Below, one piece after another: positions 1 to 9,625 of a stretch of 26,650 bases of DNA. The notes beneath the pieces are model-generated. The model was not told where the DNA came from, did no database searches, and worked only from the letters and a program-made list of their open reading frames with translations. Numbering within the stretch: the stretch's first letter is position 1; each line of letters starts with the position of its first letter. Origin of the DNA: Porogramme epimiltina. Taxonomy: Eukaryota > Basidiomycota > Agaricomycetes > Polyporales > Polyporaceae. The DNA is taken from assembly GCA_900155495.1 (NCBI GenBank), contig FTLJ01000984.1, forward strand, positions 1-26,650, given 5' to 3'. A program made the translations under genes and the position numbers.

Positions 1-449
1 GGTGTCTACATCGCACATCATCTTGACGTCTATCTGCCAGCACGAGCATGGCGCGAGCTGCCTGAATCGGTGCGTGCTTCCATTCATTGCTGTGTCGTCC
101 ACACGCGTTGATACGTTGCTTCCTTGCCGGGGACGTACAGGACCGCATGGTGGCCGGCAGGATTCGCTATGACAGCTGTCCGAAGAGTATGCGTCCGGAG
201 AAAGTCGAAGACGAAATCGCCAAATTCGAGCAGGGGATCCATCAAGCCAGACTAGTGATTCTACAGTTCGTCAGGGTTGGGGACAAGGTGTTTGACAAGG
301 AACTGAAGGCCGCCTGTGCGGAAATCCTAACGCCCCTGGAGAAAACACCCTGCAAGAGTATCCCGTCTCCGCGCGACCTCGGCCCTGAGTGGGTGGCGAT
401 TCACGCTAGCATGAATGCTGGTAAATCCCAGAACAAACGGGCTGGTTGA
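1..449 (+). CDS. DUF6697-like protein, 3' part (copy A, cut by window edge)
   Basis: Two exons are visible, 1-69 and 141-449, joined by a 71-bp intron (70-140; donor GTGCGT, acceptor GTACAG). They give 125 C-terminal residues ending in a stop. The visible protein is paralogous to the complete gene at 6099-7303: both share the pattern G-[IV]-Y-[IV]-A-H-x-LDV-x-LPAR-x-W, then AGRI-x-YD, then RPEKVEDE-[IV]-AKFEQGIH, and both have an intron at the same place. Its tail is about 25 residues longer than copy B's and unrelated to it. The pattern (aromatic G-x-Y core, W-x-x-L, then an E-V...F-x-x-G...V...V-G...F segment) resembles fungal DUF6697 proteins as I recall them; the function of that family is unknown. 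The 3' flank (450 to about 560) also resembles the 3' flank of copy B. The 5' end lies outside the window, so completeness cannot be judged. Confidence 0.72.
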
Positions 450-1004
450 TTTTTTTGCGCGGAGGCACTGTGACTCTTCTGTATGTCAGCTATGTATCAA
501 TATGCCATATGCCTATATCTATGTGTACACGTTTTACAACGAACCTTCCCACACTACATTGAACCAAGTGACAGCCGTGCTCACCGCGGCTTGCCACTTA
601 TAGTCGGCTCTACTACAGTGCATCGGCACGGATACCTATCTTCCTATCCACCCTAGATTCTACCCCTTACCCTCACTAGCTATCGGATTCCTACAGGTCA
701 ATGAGAATCCTGGAGCTGATCCCTCTTATCCCTCGCATGTCCATCTGCGCTGAGCTGTCAAAACATAACTTACGTATGCTCCAGAAGATAAAAATGAGAT
801 TGACGATGATAGCGGAAGAATGTTATGGTGTAGCACAGGAACGAAGGGACACCGTCGTCTTGAACGGACCTTGCTTCCACTGAGCAGACTGAAGGGAGAG
901 GTCGAGTGTTCGAATAGCAAGGTCCTCAATAGGCCTACGACGACATCAGTGAATTTCCCAGTAGTCATGCGCATTGACGTACACACCTATTAAAGACACG
1001 ATGG
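450..1004. other. Intergenic region between convergent genes
   Basis: This is the 3' flank of the DUF6697-like copy A and of F-box gene A. No gene is seen; the short open frames lack family features and codon bias. The left part (to about 560) resembles 7304-7500, downstream of DUF6697-like copy B. The right part (about 720-1004) resembles 3385-3664, downstream of F-box gene B. The duplicated blocks therefore meet here. Confidence 0.7.
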
Positions 1005-2769
1005 TCATAAAGCAGAAATTGGATCCGAGACGACGTCAGTAGCCCACGTCATGAGCCTTTTCTGGCGCCTACGCCACAGCCGTTCCTCCACTCGTACCGT
1101 CCAAAAGTTCCTCTTGGACCACCATCCCGCCACGGACCAAGCCTGTTGCGCATACTGCAGTAGATAGAGAATTTCTTTGTTCTCCTCCCCGCCTTGTTCA
1201 TCATCCTTAAACGTCCAGGCGTAAATGGTTGGCGCCCGTTGTGGGAACCATAACGAAAGGAGTGATGCAACAATGTGACAATTCTCCTTCCCCAAGAACG
1301 AAGAGCCGACTCCGAGCGCGGTCAAGTTGAAGATTCCTTGTGGTCGCGTCTGGGCATCAATAACATCTTCAACAGCTTCGCGTGTGATATCTTCGAGCTC
1401 GAAGCCGAGCTCTATCACGTGCGGGCAGTGCTTGATGAACGCATTGAGCACGGATAGTGTTGCGCGTGCGGTTATGCTAGCCACGGGACGCAAGGTAGGG
1501 ACCATCCACGCCTTCCGTATCTCCGGCCATCCACGCGCCATAACCTCGAGTGTCGCGTCGTCTAGGCCCGCAAAGGTGGGCCCGCGAACCGTAAACTCCC
1601 TGAGACAGTGAAGTGACGCGAATGGTAGGAATCCGGACGACGGCAGCGGCTCCATCTCTGCAGCGTTGTCTGCTAAGTTTCCCAGCACCATGTTGAGTAT
1701 CTCGAAGGTGCCTGAAGAGGGGTGATCGGATAGGGTGCTGCTGAACGCGACGAGTTCGCCCACTGAGACGGGTTTAGCGATGGTGACAGAGACCTGATTG
1801 AGTTTGGAAGATCGGATTGCGTGCATAAGCTCGGTGCATATGGGCATGCACTCGAAGGAGAGAACGGAGCGTTGCAATTCGGGGAAGGGGTGGTCCACTG
1901 AGGAGAGCGTATCGCCCAGCCCGTCCGCAAAGTCAATGCTGCCGGCTCGAATGGAGAGTGTTTGAAGCAAGGGAAGGGAAGCGAGGTGAGAGAGGGCTCG
2001 AGGAGTGACGGAGACGCCTTCGAGAGTGCAATGAAGAAGATTGTGTAGACCACAGACGGCTTCCATGAGGGGACCAGTGATGTCGTCGTGGAACTTGTCA
2101 ACAGTGACCGAGAGTGTCTCAAGGCGGGGAGAGCGGATGTCGAGATGGGTATATATTGAGATGAGGTTTTCCGGATTGTCTGTGTCGTCTGGTTTCTCCG
2201 TATACCACTCCGAATTCGCGGCACCTTCGATGTGTAGAGATCGCAGAGGTCTTCCAAGAAGGCGATAAATGGGGGGAGGATGGTACGGCGTGTTCAAGAG
2301 CCTTCTCTGCCATGTCCGTACAAAGGTGAGATTTGGGAAGTCGAGTGGACCGATATGAGCGAGGAGGGTGGTCCATTCATGGGCGTCGAGTCGGACGATA
2401 GTGTAAAAAGGGTCAATTTCAACGCTTCTGACCATGGAGGCGTAGTATCGGGGACGTGCGAGATCATCGGAAACAATGTCTTGGACAAATTTCTGGCCAC
2501 GGCGGTGTCAGATGGATGGTCACTGATTCCCTAGGGAGGTTACGTACGATATGCACCCCGTGCACTGTCCACAGGCTTGGAGGAAGTGTGTACGCGATGA
2601 CTTCGAAGCAGGGGATGACACGCCATAGCTCCTTGAGAGCAGGACCTTTCAGTGACTGGCACGTTTGTGCAAGCGATAACAGCGTTCGTTTGTTGTTGCA
2701 GAATGAACAAAGGAGGACTTGAACATCGCTTGGCAAGAAGGGGAGACCAGTTTTCCTAAGTCTCAACAT
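1005..2769 (-). CDS. F-box protein with leucine-rich region (copy A)
   Basis: Exons are 2769-2548 and 2492-1005, with a 55-bp intron (2547-2493; GTACGT donor, CTGAC branch, GGCCAG acceptor), giving 569 residues. Residues about 6-50 look like an agaricomycete F-box (GLPFLPSDVQ, then LAQTC-x-SL-x-GPALKELW), the segment that in this superfamily docks on Skp1 of an SCF ubiquitin ligase. The middle is leucine-rich with irregular repeat-like stretches (such as LETLSVTV and LLQTLSIR) and probably forms an LRR-like substrate-binding face. The C-terminus is basic (RLWRRRQKR). Start: the first ATG of the open frame, which aligns with the internal ATG of copy B. The frame is intact throughout, so this is not an obvious pseudogene. 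The substrate is unknown. Family assignment is by motif only. Confidence 0.82.
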
Positions 2770-3664
2770 GGCCCTGGGCAGTGGGCATGGGGCATGAGCT
2801 TCGGTATACAGAGGTAGGATGAGACAGTAATGAAGGTTACTTGATGACGTTCACCTAGATGCAGTGTCCCACAGACAATTAATGGGTTGGTAAACAATCG
2901 AACTCACGATCAGAGTCGGACACGTTCCCTTAGCGCCCGTGTCTTGTGCTACCCGGCCAATTGTCCGAGGGCGGTCCGAGAAATTCGGACACGACGTGTT
3001 CAGTGTTCACGCCGCACGGTTCCAAACCAGCGTTTAGAACCAGTCAGGTCGCTTGCTTGGAGATGCTCAAGCTATTTACCCTCCGTTCCGTAATGTTTCA
3101 CGCACCGAGTACGTCCATGGCTGGAGTTTCCCGCACATGCATCTCCAATTCATGCCGACATCTTGGTTATGGCACCATACTAATTCAGCAAGGGATTGAA
3201 CTCTGTCCCAAGTAACACCTGGGCAGCATGTCGTTGTGCGGTCGAAAATACAAATAGACGGGCCATAGAACCTAGTCAAAGTGAGCCTAAAGTAATGATG
3301 GCCTTACTGCCTAGCATCCGAGCACAAAGCCCTGAGTACACTGATGTCGACCCGGGTATGAATAATATATAACACATTAACTAACCTCTCTTATTCCCCA
3401 CATCTCAATCCGAGTTGTGCTATCAAAATATAAGTTACGCGCGCTCTGTAAGGTACAAATGAGACAGACGATGATGGAGGGATGTTATGGCGCAGAATAG
3501 GAGCGAAGAGAAACCGCCGGCAAAGGATTTTGCGTCAAGTCAAAGCCTGGAGGGAAAGGTAAGGCCTTCTATTGCAAGGTCATGCATAGGCCTGGGGCGA
3601 TATCAATGAATTGGTTTGTAGTCATGATGTGCATTGACGTACACACCAGCTAGGGACACAATAG
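2770..3664. other. Intergenic region between the two F-box genes
   Basis: This holds the promoter side of F-box gene A (2770 to about 3110, matching 5442-5800) and the 3' flank of F-box gene B (about 3385-3664, matching 720-1004). Between them is about 275 bp that matches neither. The region is AT-richer than the genes and I see no coding exon. If the ancestral unit was a head-to-head pair, a DUF6697-like gene would be expected here and none is visible. Confidence 0.65.
2974..2990. promoter_or_regulatory. Perfect inverted repeat upstream of F-box gene A (candidate regulator site)
   Basis: GTCCGA-GAAAT-TCGGAC, 6-bp arms around 5 bases. It contains CCG-N7-CGG, the everted triplet layout used by many Zn2Cys6 dimers. 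It sits about 205 bp before the F-box start codon, inside a 28-bp block (2964-2991) identical to 5638-5665, while the surrounding promoter has diverged. The binding protein is unknown; a regulatory role is inference. Confidence 0.45.
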
Positions 3665-5441
3665 TTATAGCGCAGAGCTTGGATCCGAGACGACGTCGGC
3701 AGCCCATGTCATGAGCCTTTTCTGGCGCCTACGCCACAGGCGTTCCTCCACTCGTACCTTCCAAAATTTCCGATCGGACCACATACCCGCCAGGTACCAG
3801 TGGCGTTGCGCCATGTCCAGTCGATAGAGGGTTTCTATGTTCTCCTCAACGCCTTGGTCACGATCCTTATACGTCCAGCTGTAGATGTCTGGGGCCCGTT
3901 CTGGGCACCATAACGAAAGGAGTGATGCAACAGTGTGACAATCTTCCGTCGCCAAGTACGAAGAACCAACTCCGAGTGTAATCAAGCCGAAGACTCCCTG
4001 GGGTCGTGTCTGGGCCTTGATGACAGCTTCAACAGCTTCGCGTGTGACGTCCTCAAGCTCAAAGCCGAGCTCTATCACGTGCGGGCAGTGCTTGATGAAT
4101 GCATTGAGCACGGATAGTGTTGCGCGTGCGGTTATGCTAGCCACGGGACGCAAGATAGGGACCATCCACGCCTTCCGTATCTCCGGCCATCCATGCGCCA
4201 TAGCCAAGAGTGTCGCGTCGTCCAGGCCCGCGAATGTAGGCCCGGACACCGTAAATTCCCTGAGACGGTGAAGTGACGCGAATGGTAGGAATTCGGACGG
4301 CGGTAGTGGCTCTAATATCGCAGCGTTGTTGGCTAAGTTTCCCAATACCATGTTGAGTATTTCGAGGGTGCCCGCAGAGGGGTGACCGGATAGGGTGCTG
4401 CTGAACGTGACGAGTTCGCCCACTGAGACGGGTTTAGCGATGGTGACAGTGATCTGATTGAGTTTCGACGATCGGATTGTGCGCATAAGCTCGATGCATG
4501 TGGGCATGCACTCCAAGACGAGAATTGAACGCCATAATTCGGGGAAGGGGTGAACCACTGTGGATAGCGTATCTTCCAGTCCGTCAGCAAAGTCGATACC
4601 GCGGGTTCGAATAGTAAGAGTTTGAAGCAAGGGGAGGGAAGCGAGGTGGGAGAGAGCACGGGGAGTTACGAAGACGCCTTCGAGTGTGCAATGGAGAAGA
4701 TTGTGTAGGCCGCAGATGGATTCCATGAGGGGACCGGCGATATCATCGTGGAACTTGTCAACGGTGACGGAAAGATTCTCCAGGTGGGGAGAGCGTAGAT
4801 GGAGGTGGGTATAGATGGCAATGAGGGCTTCCGGATTATCTCTGTCATCTGGTCCCTCCGTATACCAGTCTGAATCTGCGGCACGTTCAATGTGTAGGGT
4901 CCGCAGAGATCCTCCAAGAAGGCGATATACGGGAGGAGGATGGTACGGTGTATTCAAGAGCCTTCTCTGCGACGTCCGTACAAATTTGAGATTTGGGAAG
5001 TCGAGTGGACCGATATGAGCGAGGAGGGTGGTCCACTCATGGGCTTCGAGCCGGGCTACCATGCGGTCAGGGTCAGTGGCAGCACCTTTGACCATAGAGG
5101 CGTAGTGCCGGAGACGAGTGAAATCAGAGGAGGTAATGTCCTCCACGAATTGCTGACAACGGCGGCATTAGAGACAGGGCCACTGCACTGGTGACTGGGA
5201 GGTTACGTACGACATGCCGCGACCCCGGACGCACTATCCATAGGCCCGGAGGGAGTGTGTACGCGATGACTTCGAGGCAGGGGATGACACGCCATAGCTC
5301 CTTGAGGGCAGGGCCATTCAATGACTTGCACGTCTGTGCAAGAGCAGCCAGTGTTCCCCGATGACCACAGAGTGCCGAGCAAATCAGCGCTTGAACATCG
5401 CTTGGCAAGAAGGGGAGTCCAATTTTCTTGAGTATCAACAT
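3665..5441 (-). CDS. F-box protein with leucine-rich region (copy B)
   Basis: Exons are 5441-5211 and 5152-3665, with a 58-bp intron (5210-5153; GTACGTAAC donor, CTAAT branch, TGTCAG acceptor), giving 572 residues. An in-frame ATG at 5498 would add 19 residues, but copy A starts at the equivalent of 5441, so I prefer that. Domain order matches copy A: F-box at residues about 6-50 (GLPFLPSDVQALICS), a long leucine-rich middle and a basic C-terminus (RLWRRRQKRLMTW). It is predicted to be a substrate adaptor of an SCF ubiquitin ligase; its substrate is unknown. It is divergently arranged with the DUF6697-like gene at 6099, sharing a 657-bp intergenic region. By eye the two F-box proteins are about 80% identical. 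Differences are clustered, notably near residues 85-100 and the last 100 residues. Confidence 0.82.
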
Positions 5442-5647
5442 GGGCGTGGGCTTCGATATGCGAAGGTGTGGCGCTCGAGTGGCAACGACAGTTGCCACGA
5501 GAACGGTCGCCTAGACACAGTGCACTACAGACAATGAAGGGGTTAGTAAAGAATCAAACTCAGGCGTGCTCGAGTCGGAACGATGAAGAACAAGACCATG
5601 TTTGCTTAGCGCCCATGTCATGAGCCACTCGGCCGATTCCGAGGGCG

Positions 5648-5664
5648 GTCCGAGAAATTCGGAC
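5648..5664. promoter_or_regulatory. Perfect inverted repeat upstream of F-box gene B (candidate regulator site)
   Basis: This is the same GTCCGA-GAAAT-TCGGAC palindrome as at 2974-2990, here about 210 bp before the F-box B start and about 440 bp before the divergent DUF6697-like start. It could therefore serve either gene or both. The identical block runs 5638-5665. Function is inferred from conservation alone. Confidence 0.45.
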
Positions 5665-5996
5665 AAGTGCTTGCGCGCCGTCACCGCGTCGTCACTTGAG
5701 ACCGAACGTTCTGCCCAACTCCAAGCCGCACCTGACGCAAACGCGAGTGCGCACTTGAAGATGCTCGGTGAATTTAGGCATCGCCATGTAATGCGCCACA
5801 GTCAAGTTGAAGACCACACCGACGAACAACAACATGCACATTGTCTGTGGCATGGCGGCGCTTTGGCCTCTGGTACACGAGGCTCGACTTCGTAGACGAC
5901 CACACTGGTGTCCCAGTGGCTCACATCACTTTTCTACGCTTTGGCCAAGGCAATCTCTAGACAATGCGTCGAACGCGTCGCTGCCCTCCGGAATGC

Positions 5997-6004
5997 TATA
6001 AAAG
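5997..6004 (+). promoter_or_regulatory. TATA box of the DUF6697-like gene B
   Basis: TATAAAAG lies 95 bp before the chosen start codon at 6099 and is followed by pyrimidine-rich sequence, as in many fungal core promoters. It supports 6099 as the first coding ATG. Confidence 0.6.
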
Positions 6005-6098
6005 GACTTCCTCTTCTCCTCTCCTCCCTCATCCGCCTCCTCCATCGGACCTCAGCAAGCCTCTTCTCAGTTGAACTCCCGTTTGCCAAATTGCGAAC

Positions 6099-7303
6099 AT
6101 GTACCAACAGTACAAGTCGCGTACTACCCAAGGCAACTGCGGAGCGGCGAACGGCAAGAAGACTAATGTACGCGAGTTCCCTTCCCTCTGCGATGAACTA
6201 TCTGACGCTCGCATTGGGATGTTGTAGTCGCAGCGCGCTGTTGTTCAAGCTACCGGTGCAGCTATGCATGCTGCTGAAAAGGCCGCTAAGAAATCTTCCA
6301 GGAAGCGCGAGAGAGCCCCGAAGGCCCAGAGACTTGTGGTGGTCGAGAGCAATGGGGGGCACGCCGTTCTCGACCTCAGAGGACTCCCCCGAGAGAAGCC
6401 CGAAGATACACTGAAACGTCTCAATGATGTCGCCGCCGAGAAAGAGAAGACGACAAGTACGAGCGAAGACACTCGTAACTCGCCGAAGGCATACAAGAAC
6501 CTGGGGGACGAAACGGCGCAAAGCCTTCCATTACCTGCGATGCCTCGTTATTTCAGACAATTTCCTAACATGACTACTCTCGACCTTGACAAATTCTGCG
6601 AGGATAACCAACTAAACCGTCCCAACCCTGCTAACAAGGTTGATATTCTTTACCATGACCCCGTCGGCGTAAGTCTCTCCTCACTCACTGTCTGCACTGT
6701 GAGTATGAATACTGAAGGTTTTCGTTAATACAGCCACCTGCGAAGGACGACACACGCATGCCTGTCGTTATGCTCCACAAGAACAACGCCTGGTGCTGCA
6801 ACCATCTCGTGATGGGACGGCACGGCTTCGTATGGACCTTCACTCCTCCGGACCGCCAGAACTTTCCAAAGTATATGTTCCACCTCTTTTGCAGGCAGGA
6901 ACCGGTAAGGACGGATTGGGCGGGAGACGAGGTTTACGAGTATAAGGGCATCTACGTCGCCCATCGCCTGGACGTCACCCTGCCAGCACGGATATGGCGT
7001 CAGCTGTCTGAACCGGTGCGTCCGCCACACCTTTGGTGTATTCCCGACGCGCTAATACGCCATTTCGCTATCGTGAACCTACAGGCTCGCAAGCTGGCCG
7101 GCAGGATCCACTATGATTACTACCCTGCAAGAGAGCGCCCGGAGAAGGTCGAAGACGAGGTGGCTAAGTTCGAGCAGGGCATCCACCACGCGCAGCTCGT
7201 GGTCCTTGAGTTCGTCACGGTCGGGAGCGCCGGGTTCAGTGACGCACTAGGATCTGCGTACGGGACGACCCTAAGGGCCCTAGGTAGGGGTAAGAAGCCT
7301 TAG
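6099..7303 (+). CDS. DUF6697-like protein (copy B, complete)
   Basis: Four exons (6099-6167, 6228-6668, 6734-7015, 7085-7303) give 336 residues. Introns are 60, 65 and 69 bp with normal signals (GTACGC/TTGTAG, GTAAGT/TACAG, GTGCGT/CTACAG). The N-terminal 150 residues are basic and charged (AAKKSSRKRER) and look disordered. The C-terminal half (from about residue 165) carries the conserved part: an aromatic segment (HGFVWTF), EYKGIYVAHRLDV, LAGRIHYDYYP and RPEKVEDEVAKFEQGIHHAQ. This matches the general pattern of fungal DUF6697 domains, but I assign it from memory of the pattern only. No catalytic motif or signal peptide is seen. It is head to head with F-box gene B and paralogous to the partial gene at 1-449. 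The last intron is stop-free and a multiple of three here, but 71 bp in copy A, so intron retention is probably not functional. Confidence 0.72.
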
Positions 7304-7846
7304 GAGGCCTCCGCGGGTATTCGCGGGCCTAACCAAGCGGGGGAACAAATGGATTTGCTGATATTTTTGTGCGGAGGGGTGGTGATTTTTGTTTATGTTA
7401 ACCACTGTGTACCAACATGATATATGCCTAAATCCATGTGCAACATGCCTTACCATGAACCTTCTAGCACCGTAATCGAGCGAGTAACAAATCTACTTAT
7501 GGTCAACTCAACGTACCCATTGGCCCCGGACTCGTCTTACAATCTCCCTCTACCTCTAACCATTAGTCCCCTGCCAATTCATACCCATCCCCGCTCGTCT
7601 TCCTGCCTCCACCGCCCCTAGAGCCCACCCTCAGCCATGTCTTTCTTGCCTTTTTGGTCTTCCGCACACGCACAGACTCGTGCGTGGTGACTAACGTTGC
7701 CTCTCGAGCAAGGCAGGGAAACATTCGCCAGACAAATACCAGCAGATGTCTTACACATCCCATTGCGAGAGGCAAGCAAGAAATCAGTCCATTACATCAA
7801 AAATACATGGTCCACAGCGCACAGTCCGCACGGGCAGGTGGCTCTA
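7304..7846. other. Intergenic region between convergent genes
   Basis: This is the 3' flank of the DUF6697-like gene B and of the M50B-like protease gene. The first 200 bp resemble the 3' flank of DUF6697-like copy A (450-560). The remainder is pyrimidine-rich on the plus strand. I see no gene in it. Confidence 0.65.
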
Positions 7847-9625
7847 CTACCATCTACGCTGCAAGAGCACCGCGCCCGTCGCCGCGGCGCACACGAGCAT
7901 CGACAGCGACGTGGGCAGGAGCTGCAGCGCGCCGCTCGAGCCGGGGACGGGCAGGAAGTGCTCCGAGTCCTCCTTCTGCTGCTCCGCCGAGTCCTGTAGG
8001 GGAGGAAAGCAAACGGCGTCAGCGAAAGGAATCAGATCGCTCTCATGGACGGGGACGGGCGCGAAAAGGAGGCACGTGTGCGGGAGAGAAGGGGAGGGTG
8101 TTACGGGAGAACGCACCTTGAACGCAACGAGGCCGACGATGACGCCCCCCGCGAAGAACGCGATCGCCACGATGAGCCAGATGACGCCCCACACTGCGGA
8201 AACGTGGACGCGGCGTGTGAGCAAGCGCGAGCGCGGAGAGGGGCTTGGCGCGCCCGCAGGGCGCCAGGTGGGGGCTACGCACCTTGCGACGGGCAGCAGC
8301 CGCAGATCTCGGCGAACGCGGACGCATCCGAGCCGTTCACTTTCCGCGCGATCGTGTCGTCTGCGCGTGCGGGGGTCAGTGGAGAGCGACTCGCGCACCT
8401 TCACAAGAAAGTACGTACCAACGACGTCCCAGAGGACGTACATGTCGGACATGACGCCGATGAAGAGCACCTGCCGCGCAGCCGTAACGCATGAGGACCG
8501 TTCGGAGCGCGCCGCGCGCGGGCAGGGAAGTGCGGGTGCCACTCACGAAGTACCGCAGCGCCACGCTCTCGGCGACGAACCAGAAGAGCACGATGAGGCC
8601 GGACATGCCGAGGATGAGCAGCCACGTCCTGCCCGAGCCAAGTTGACGGGCGTCAGCGCGCGCTCCGCCCGCAGTGCACGGGCGCGGAGATACGGGAGGG
8701 ACTCACAGCCAGTTCCGGCGCGCCCACCAGAGGGTGAAGATGAAGAAGGCGGCCATGACCAGGCTCGCGACTTTACTTGCGTTCGTATCGAACCCGCACG
8801 CTATGAGGGCTGCGCCGATGAGGGACGAGCCGAGGTAGCCTGCGGGGAGGGTGATCCAGGGAATGCCGCCCGACATTCGAGTCGCGCCGCCTTCGTCCGC
8901 TGTGTACCGCGCGAGATAAGTTCAGCAATTGCGCCGGGGTGTGGACGGGGAAGACCAGAAGAGACTCACGGTCTAGTTCGATCGAGTGGATGTGTCCGCA
9001 TGTGAGGACTGCGGTCGGTCTCCGTCAGGGCCACAGTTCGAATGGTTGGTTCGGCAAGCAGACTCACCTCCGGCGAAGGCATGGCTCATCTACCGGTGCA
9101 AACCGAGCACATAAACGTAGTCAGCATCCTGGCGCAGTAGAAGAGAACCATGTATACGTACCTCATGGAACCCCACAGTCAACAGCCTTCAAGCACACAT
9201 CTCATATCAGCCACAGCTCCCACACCCAGACCGCGCCCGCGTCTCGGCAGACGACAGACAGATGAACGACTCACTTGAAGGGGTAGACTGCGGAACATGG
9301 CGCAGACACGCCGCAGAACCCGTCAGTTCAGACAGAACACGCCGAAGCAGAAGCAGAACCACGCACTAATCACAGACAGATAGGGCAGGTGCCTATTGCC
9401 CCCGCGCGCGCACGAAGAAACGAACATCGTCAGCCCGCCCGCTCCACCGCCGTCTCCTCCGTAAGAGACATAACAAAGCGCGCACCAGAGGATGAAGATC
9501 GCGACGACATAGACACCCGCGACGATGAGCGTGTTCCGCTGCGTCTCGTTCGGGGTGAGCGAGTCCTTCGCGTCGCGCGCGAAGACCGCGAAGGTGTGGT
9601 CGGGGTATCCGTGGACGGAGGGCAT
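7847..9625 (-). CDS. Peptidase M50B-like membrane protein
   Basis: Twelve exons give 297 residues: 9625-9486, 9392-9367, 9287-9275, 9186-9162, 9089-9068, 9008-8970, 8899-8707, 8628-8547, 8470-8419, 8360-8283, 8193-8117 and 7993-7847. All junctions keep frame and have GT...AG ends; introns are 58-123 bp. Exons 2-5 are only 26, 13, 25 and 22 nt. The product begins MPSVHGYPDH, has a hydrophobic segment (residues 32-46), then the zinc-protease motif HEMSH (67-71), then SIELDPDEGGAT. After that come several membrane segments (about 105-165, 169-185 and 218-240). This order fits the fungal M50B-like family, relatives of site-2 proteases that cut within membranes. The HExxH motif supports activity; the substrate is unknown. 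The final exon after about residue 260 (a hydrophobic tail, LSMLVCAAATGAVLL) is the least certain part. Confidence 0.85.

Larger units (their letters stand above)
720..3110. repeat. Tandem segmental duplication, unit A (F-box gene A plus flanks)
   Basis: This block of roughly 2.4 kb matches 3385-5800 in direct orientation. The match covers the 3' flank, both F-box exons and the intron position, and about 330 bp of promoter. The match through the exons is strong (my estimate is 80-90% at nucleotide level) and fades at both ends, so the edges given are approximate. Confidence 0.8.
3385..5800. repeat. Tandem segmental duplication, unit B (F-box gene B plus flanks)
   Basis: This is the second copy of the block at about 720-3110, in the same orientation. 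The second exons of the two genes have exactly the same length (1488 bp), with no net indel. The edges are approximate because similarity decays gradually. Confidence 0.8.
5442..6098. promoter_or_regulatory. Divergent promoter region, F-box gene B / DUF6697-like gene B
   Basis: The left half (to about 5800) matches the upstream region of F-box gene A and carries the shared inverted repeat. The right half is specific to the DUF6697-like gene and carries a TATA box at 5997-6004. No coding exon is seen. Confidence 0.6.

Noticed and set aside
5442..5498. 19-residue N-terminal extension of F-box protein B from the ATG at 5498
   Set aside because: Copy A has no equivalent extension and starts at the position matching 5441; the extension adds no recognisable domain.
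5908..6414. 168-codon plus-strand open frame overlapping the start of the DUF6697-like gene
   Set aside because: It begins upstream of the TATA box, reads through exon 1, the first intron and part of exon 2 in another frame, and has no conserved features.
7746..9005. 419-codon plus-strand open frame
   Set aside because: It is antisense to most of the M50B-like gene, whose 12 exons give a coherent membrane protease. The plus-strand frame has no family features.
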